Part shown: piece by piece, positions 58,754-64,000 of the stretch | Position numbering within the stretch: the first letter of the stretch is position 1 | Layout of the letters: each line of letters opens with the position of its first letter | From: Streptomyces sp. A 4/2 | GTDB taxonomy: Bacteria; Actinomycetota; Actinomycetes; Streptomycetales; Streptomycetaceae | NCBI RefSeq assembly: GCF_940670765.1 | Contig: NZ_CALNVW010000017.1 | Span: 186,001 to 250,000, forward strand | Length of the DNA stretch: 64,000 nt | Direction: 5' to 3' | The notes under the pieces: model-generated | What the model saw: the letters and a program-made list of their open reading frames with translations, nothing else | What the model was told of the DNA's origin: nothing | Database searches by the model: none | Position numbers and translations under genes: made by a program

Positions 58754-59733
58754 TCCCGGAACGCGCCGAGGATCCGCTCCGCCGCGAGCGTCGGGGTCAA
58801 CGTCCCGTCGCGCAGCTCCTGTTCGACCAGCGGCGCGGTCCTGCGTACCTCCGGATGGTCGCGCAACTGCTTGAGCAGCCCCTCGCGCACCATCGTCCAC
58901 GCCCAGTCGACCTGCTGCTCGCGCCGTTTGGCGGCCAGCCTGCCGGACGAGTCGAGGACCGCACGGTGCTGCTCCAGCCGCTCCCAGACCGTGTCGAGGC
59001 CGAGGGATTCCCGGGCGCTGCAACTGAGGACAGGTGGGGTCCAGGCGGGGTCGGCCGTGTTCATCAGCCGCAGCGCGCCCGCGAGTTCACGGGCCGCGGC
59101 GCGTGCGTCGCGTTCGTGCGGGCCGTCCGCCTTGTTCACCGCGATGAGATCGGCGAGCTCCAGGACGCCCTTCTTGATGCCCTGCAGCTGATCACCCGTG
59201 CGGGCCAGCGAGAGCAGCAGGAAGGAGTCCACCATGTTCGCCACGGCGGTCTCCGACTGGCCGACCCCGACGGTCTCCACCAGGACGACGTCGTACCCGG
59301 CCGCTTCCACCACGACCATGGCCTCCCGGGTCGCCCTGGCCACGCCGCCGAGCGTGCCCGAGGTCGGCGAGGGCCTGACGAAGGCCGCCGGGTCGACGGC
59401 CAGCCGCTCCATCCGGGTCTTGTCCCCCAGGATGGAGCCGCCGGTCCTGCTGGACGAGGGGTCCACGGCGAGCACCGCGACACGGTGGCCCAGGCCGGTG
59501 AGCAGGGTGCCGAAGGCGTCGATGAACGTCGACTTCCCGACCCCCGGCACCCCGCTGATCCCGATCCGGCGGGCCGTTCCGGAGTGCGGCAGCAGCTCCG
59601 TCAGCAGCGACTGGGCGAGCGCGCGGTGATCTGCCCTGGTGGACTCCACCAGGGTGATGGCCCGCGCGATGAAGGCACGCTTCCCGTCAAGGACGCCCTT
59701 GACGTAACTGTCGATGTCGATCACCGGCGGCAT
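58738..59733 (-). CDS. meaB: Methylmalonyl-CoA mutase-associated GTPase MeaB
   Basis: 331 residues. MeaB is the G-protein chaperone that protects methylmalonyl-CoA mutase and gates delivery of adenosylcobalamin. P-loop GVPGVGKST (61-69), the metal motif ETVGVGQSE (switch region) and NKADG are present. ATG 59733 (MPPVIDIDSYVKGVLDGKRA) begins 4 bases after the mutB stop, so translation is coupled; the frame upstream is open but non-homologous. Confidence 0.94.
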   Translation of the reverse strand: MPPVIDIDSYVKGVLDGKRAFIARAITLVESTRADHRALAQSLLTELLPHSGTARRIGISGVPGVGKSTFIDAFGTLLTGLGHRVAVLAVDPSSSRTGGSILGDKTRMERLAVDPAAFVRPSPTSGTLGGVARATREAMVVVEAAGYDVVLVETVGVGQSETAVANMVDSFLLLSLARTGDQLQGIKKGVLELADLIAVNKADGPHERDARAAARELAGALRLMNTADPAWTPPVLSCSARESLGLDTVWERLEQHRAVLDSSGRLAAKRREQQVDWAWTMVREGLLKQLRDHPEVRRTAPLVEQELRDGTLTPTLAAERILGAFRETPQP

Positions 59734-59737
59734 CGGC

Positions 59738-61938
<2,201 letters not shown>

Positions 61939-61939
<1 letters not shown>

Positions 61940-63819
61940 TACGCCACTCCCATACGGTCGAGGACGGAGGTCAGGACGGTGACCACGTCGCCTCCGGCGA
62001 AGACGAACTCGTCGACGCCCGACTCCCGCCAGGCGTCCTCGTGTTCCCCGGGGCGTCCGGCCAGGAAGACCCGGCGTGCGCCCGCCGCTCTCAGCGCGCC
62101 CGCCGTGGGCCCGGCCTGCTCGGCGTAGAGCGCGTCGCTGGAACAGATGCAGGCCGTGGTCGCGCCGGAGGCGGCGAATGCCGCGGCCACCGTGTCCGGG
62201 TCCACGGTCACCGGGTCGTGGACGGGTTCGACCCCGCCCGCCTGGAAGAGGTTGGCGGCGAAGGTGACGCGGGCGGTGTGTGCGGCGGCCGGGCCCAGCG
62301 CCGCCAGGAACACCCGGGGCCGGGCGCCGGTCGCGGCCAGATGGGCGTCCGAACGCGAGCGGAGCGCCTCGAAGGCGTCGTCGCGGTGCACCCTGGGCAG
62401 ACCGCCGTGCGGGGCGGCAGGCGCCTCGTCCCGTACGACGGTGCGCTCCGCGAGCTGCGGGAACTCGCTGACGCCGGTGACGGGTTCACGCCGCGCGGCG
62501 AGTTTCGCGCTGCGCCGCTCCCAGGTGGTGGCCAGCCGTTCCCCGATCAGTCCGGACCGCAGGGCTGCCTCCTGGCCTCCGGCGCGTTCGATCTCCTGGA
62601 ACCAGTCCCAGGCCGCCCGGGCCAGTTCGTCGGTCAGCCGCTCCACGTACCAGGAGCCGCCCGCCGGGTCGATCACCCGTGCCAGATGGGACTCCTCGAC
62701 CAGGATCGTCGAGGTGTTGCGTGCGATACGGCGGGCGAAGTCGTCCGGCAGTCCGAGTGCGTGGTCGAAGGGCAGCACGGTCACCGCGTCCGCCCCGCCC
62801 GTCCCGGCCGCCAGGCAGGCGATCGTCGTACGCAGCATGTTCACCCAGGGGTCGCGCCGCGCCATCATCACCGACGAGGTCACCGCGTGCTGGCGCTGCG
62901 CCCCCGCGGCCGGATCTCCGGCGGCCTCGGCGACCCGCGCCCAGAGCCGGCGGGCCGCGCGCAGCTTCGCGATCGTCAGGAACTGATCGGCGGTGGCCGC
63001 GTAACGGAACTCCAGCTGGCCGCAGGCAGCGGCGACGTCCAGCCCCGCTCCGGTCAGGTCACGCAGGTACGCCACGCCGGTGGCCAGCGAGCAGCCGAGC
63101 TCCTGGGCGGCCGACGCACCGGCCTCGTGGTACGGCAGCGCGTCCACCACGAGCGCCCGCAGGCCGGGGTGGTGACGGTGGCACAGCTGCGCCAGTTCGG
63201 TGGCCTGCGCCGTGTGCCCGGCGAGTGCGTCGTACCGGCCGGTGCGGGCGGCGAGTCCCAGAGGGTCCGCGCCGAGGCTGCCGAGCGCGGCCTCGGGGGC
63301 CACTCCCCGCTCCTCGTAGAGGCGGAGCAACTCCGTCGCCGCGTCGTGGAATTCGGCGCCCGCGTCGAGGGCCACCGCGGCGAGGTCGAGATAGACGCCT
63401 TCGAGGGCGCGGCCCAGTCCGGACACCGGCACACCGGCCGCGCCGGCGGCGAGCCATACCGAGGCGACACCGTTCTCCAGGTCCGCGAGCACGGCCTCGT
63501 TGGTACGCGCCGGGTCGGGCCTGCTGTGCCGCTGTCTGACGTCCCAGCCACCGGTGGCGCCGCCGGCCGGCACGCTGCCCCGGGTGAAGGGGGCGAAGCC
63601 CGGGAATCCGTGATCGCCGCCGCCGTCCGCCGCCGTGTACAGGGGCTGGACGACCAGCCCGTCGTCCAGCGTGGTGGAGAGCGCTGCTTCCGCCGCCGAA
63701 CCCGAGACATCCTTACCCGATTTGCGCAGCACGCCTTCCACAAGGCTCTGCCACTGCTCATGGGTCGCACGCGGGAATTCGGCGGCCAGGGGGAGCCCGT
63801 TGTCGGGCAGGACCGTCAT
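61939..63819 (-). CDS. mutA: Methylmalonyl-CoA mutase small subunit
   Basis: 626 residues, homologous to MutB across the barrel ([33 protein letters not shown]) but without DxHxxG or other cobalamin ligands in the C-terminal part, as expected for the non-catalytic beta subunit. First gene of the mutA-mutB-meaB operon. TAGCAT lies six bases before ATG 63819 (63826-63831) with no ribosome binding site, so the operon message is probably leaderless. Confidence 0.95.
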
Positions 63820-63893
63820 GGTCAGATGCTAGGCCAGGGCGCCGAAGGGGCGGTTGGCCGAACCACTGTGACGTTGGCCTCTCTCGGTCGTGC

Positions 63894-63929
63894 GGGAGCC
63901 CGGTACGGCTGGTGCCGTACCGGGCTCCC
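63894..63929. terminator. Very strong terminator upstream of the mut operon
   Basis: A perfect 16-bp stem (63894-63909 with 63914-63929) around a TGGT loop. It stops the leftward gene at the window edge before the mutA promoter. Confidence 0.88.
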
Positions 63930-63947
63930 GGGTCCGAAACCGTGGGC

Positions 63948-63974
63948 TACTTCACCCCCGCCTACTTCACCCCC
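63948..63974. repeat. Tandem copy of a gene's last codons and stop
   Basis: CTACTTCACCCCC occurs at 63948-63960 and 63962-63974. The second copy is the minus-strand coding end GGGGGTGAAGTAG of the truncated gene; the first is just past its stop, so the stop is duplicated. Confidence 0.75.
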
Positions 63975-64000
63975 ACCGCGCGGATGATCTCCTGCTTCAC
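63962..64000 (-). CDS. C-terminal fragment of an unidentified gene cut by the window edge
   Basis: Only the final 12 codons VKQEIIRAVGVK and a TAG stop are inside the window. The strand and frame are supported by the strong terminator 32 bases downstream. The fragment is too short to name a product. Confidence 0.6.
   Translation of the reverse strand: MKQEIIRAVGVK

Overview
The window is high-GC chromosomal DNA of an actinomycete, almost certainly Streptomyces or a close relative. Supporting features are the roughly 70% GC content, frequent GTG and TTG starts, many apparently leaderless genes with a TANNNT box 6 to 9 bases before the start codon, ATGA/GTGA operon junctions, and typical Streptomyces genes: a divergent third EF-Tu, a tripeptidyl-aminopeptidase-like secreted hydrolase, a lone ClpP paralogue, HATPase anti-sigma-like proteins and bioF divergent from bioBAD. 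I see no insertion sequence, prophage, tRNA, rRNA or CRISPR array, so this looks like core or near-core chromosome. One pseudogene remnant and several small repeats mark local rearrangement.

Layout. 1-5.1 kb: the truncated end of gatD, pfkA, a CtaG-like copper/oxidase assembly membrane protein, an acyltransferase and a nucleoside-sugar-type epimerase. 5.1-9.8 kb: a secreted alpha/beta peptidase, an orphan Phd-type antitoxin divergent from a ClpP paralogue whose catalytic His is Gln, a small unknown protein coupled to it, a c-di-AMP (ydaO) riboswitch controlling an NlpC/P60 wall hydrolase, and an anti-sigma-type ATPase. 10-14.4 kb: biotin synthesis, bioF divergent from bioB-bioA-bioD. 14.5-21.2 kb: a methyltransferase, a degenerate Fic/RHH toxin-antitoxin pair, an LLM oxidoreductase, an MBL-fold hydrolase, a GNAT remnant, two CNNM/CorC-type transporters preceded by a coupled 27-codon upstream ORF, and an SGNH hydrolase. 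21.3-25.8 kb: a DNA-repair group (ATP-dependent ligase, AlkB-like dioxygenase with a perfect LexA box, Mug glycosylase) around purB. 25.9-34.3 kb: an ABC exporter divergent from a two-component system, a ROK regulator, a GntR/HutC regulator with its own operator, an ECF sigma factor of the SigJ type and an alpha/beta hydrolase.

34.6-47.9 kb: a membrane-anchored ACT-GNAT acetyltransferase, a methionine gamma-lyase-like enzyme divergent from an Lrp regulator, a DUF885 peptidase-like protein, a GNAT enzyme, sbcDC, an IMPACT/YigZ protein, a CoA-binding protein, a YbaK-like deacylase and two left-handed beta-helix proteins. 48-50.6 kb: a fluoride riboswitch with a crcB-DUF190-crcB operon, then DedA and a thioesterase. 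50.7-58.4 kb: a secreted or anchored Q/P-rich protein, an MFS exporter, a spermidine-synthase-like protein, EF-Tu3, a TVP38 protein, UppP and a slipin. 58.7-63.8 kb: the methylmalonyl-CoA mutase operon mutA-mutB-meaB. The window ends in the last 12 codons of another leftward gene.

How the genes work together: mutAB-meaB, bioFBAD, sbcDC, crcB-DUF190-crcB, the ABC-kinase-regulator cassette and the alkB/ligase/mug repair genes are functional groups. The observations most worth follow-up are the ClpP paralogue lacking its catalytic His with a coupled unknown partner, the proline-containing leader ORF before CorC, the transmembrane-ACT-GNAT fusion, the LexA-controlled alkB-ligase pair, the HutC operator that overlaps the -35 box, and several perfect palindromes in regulatory gaps.
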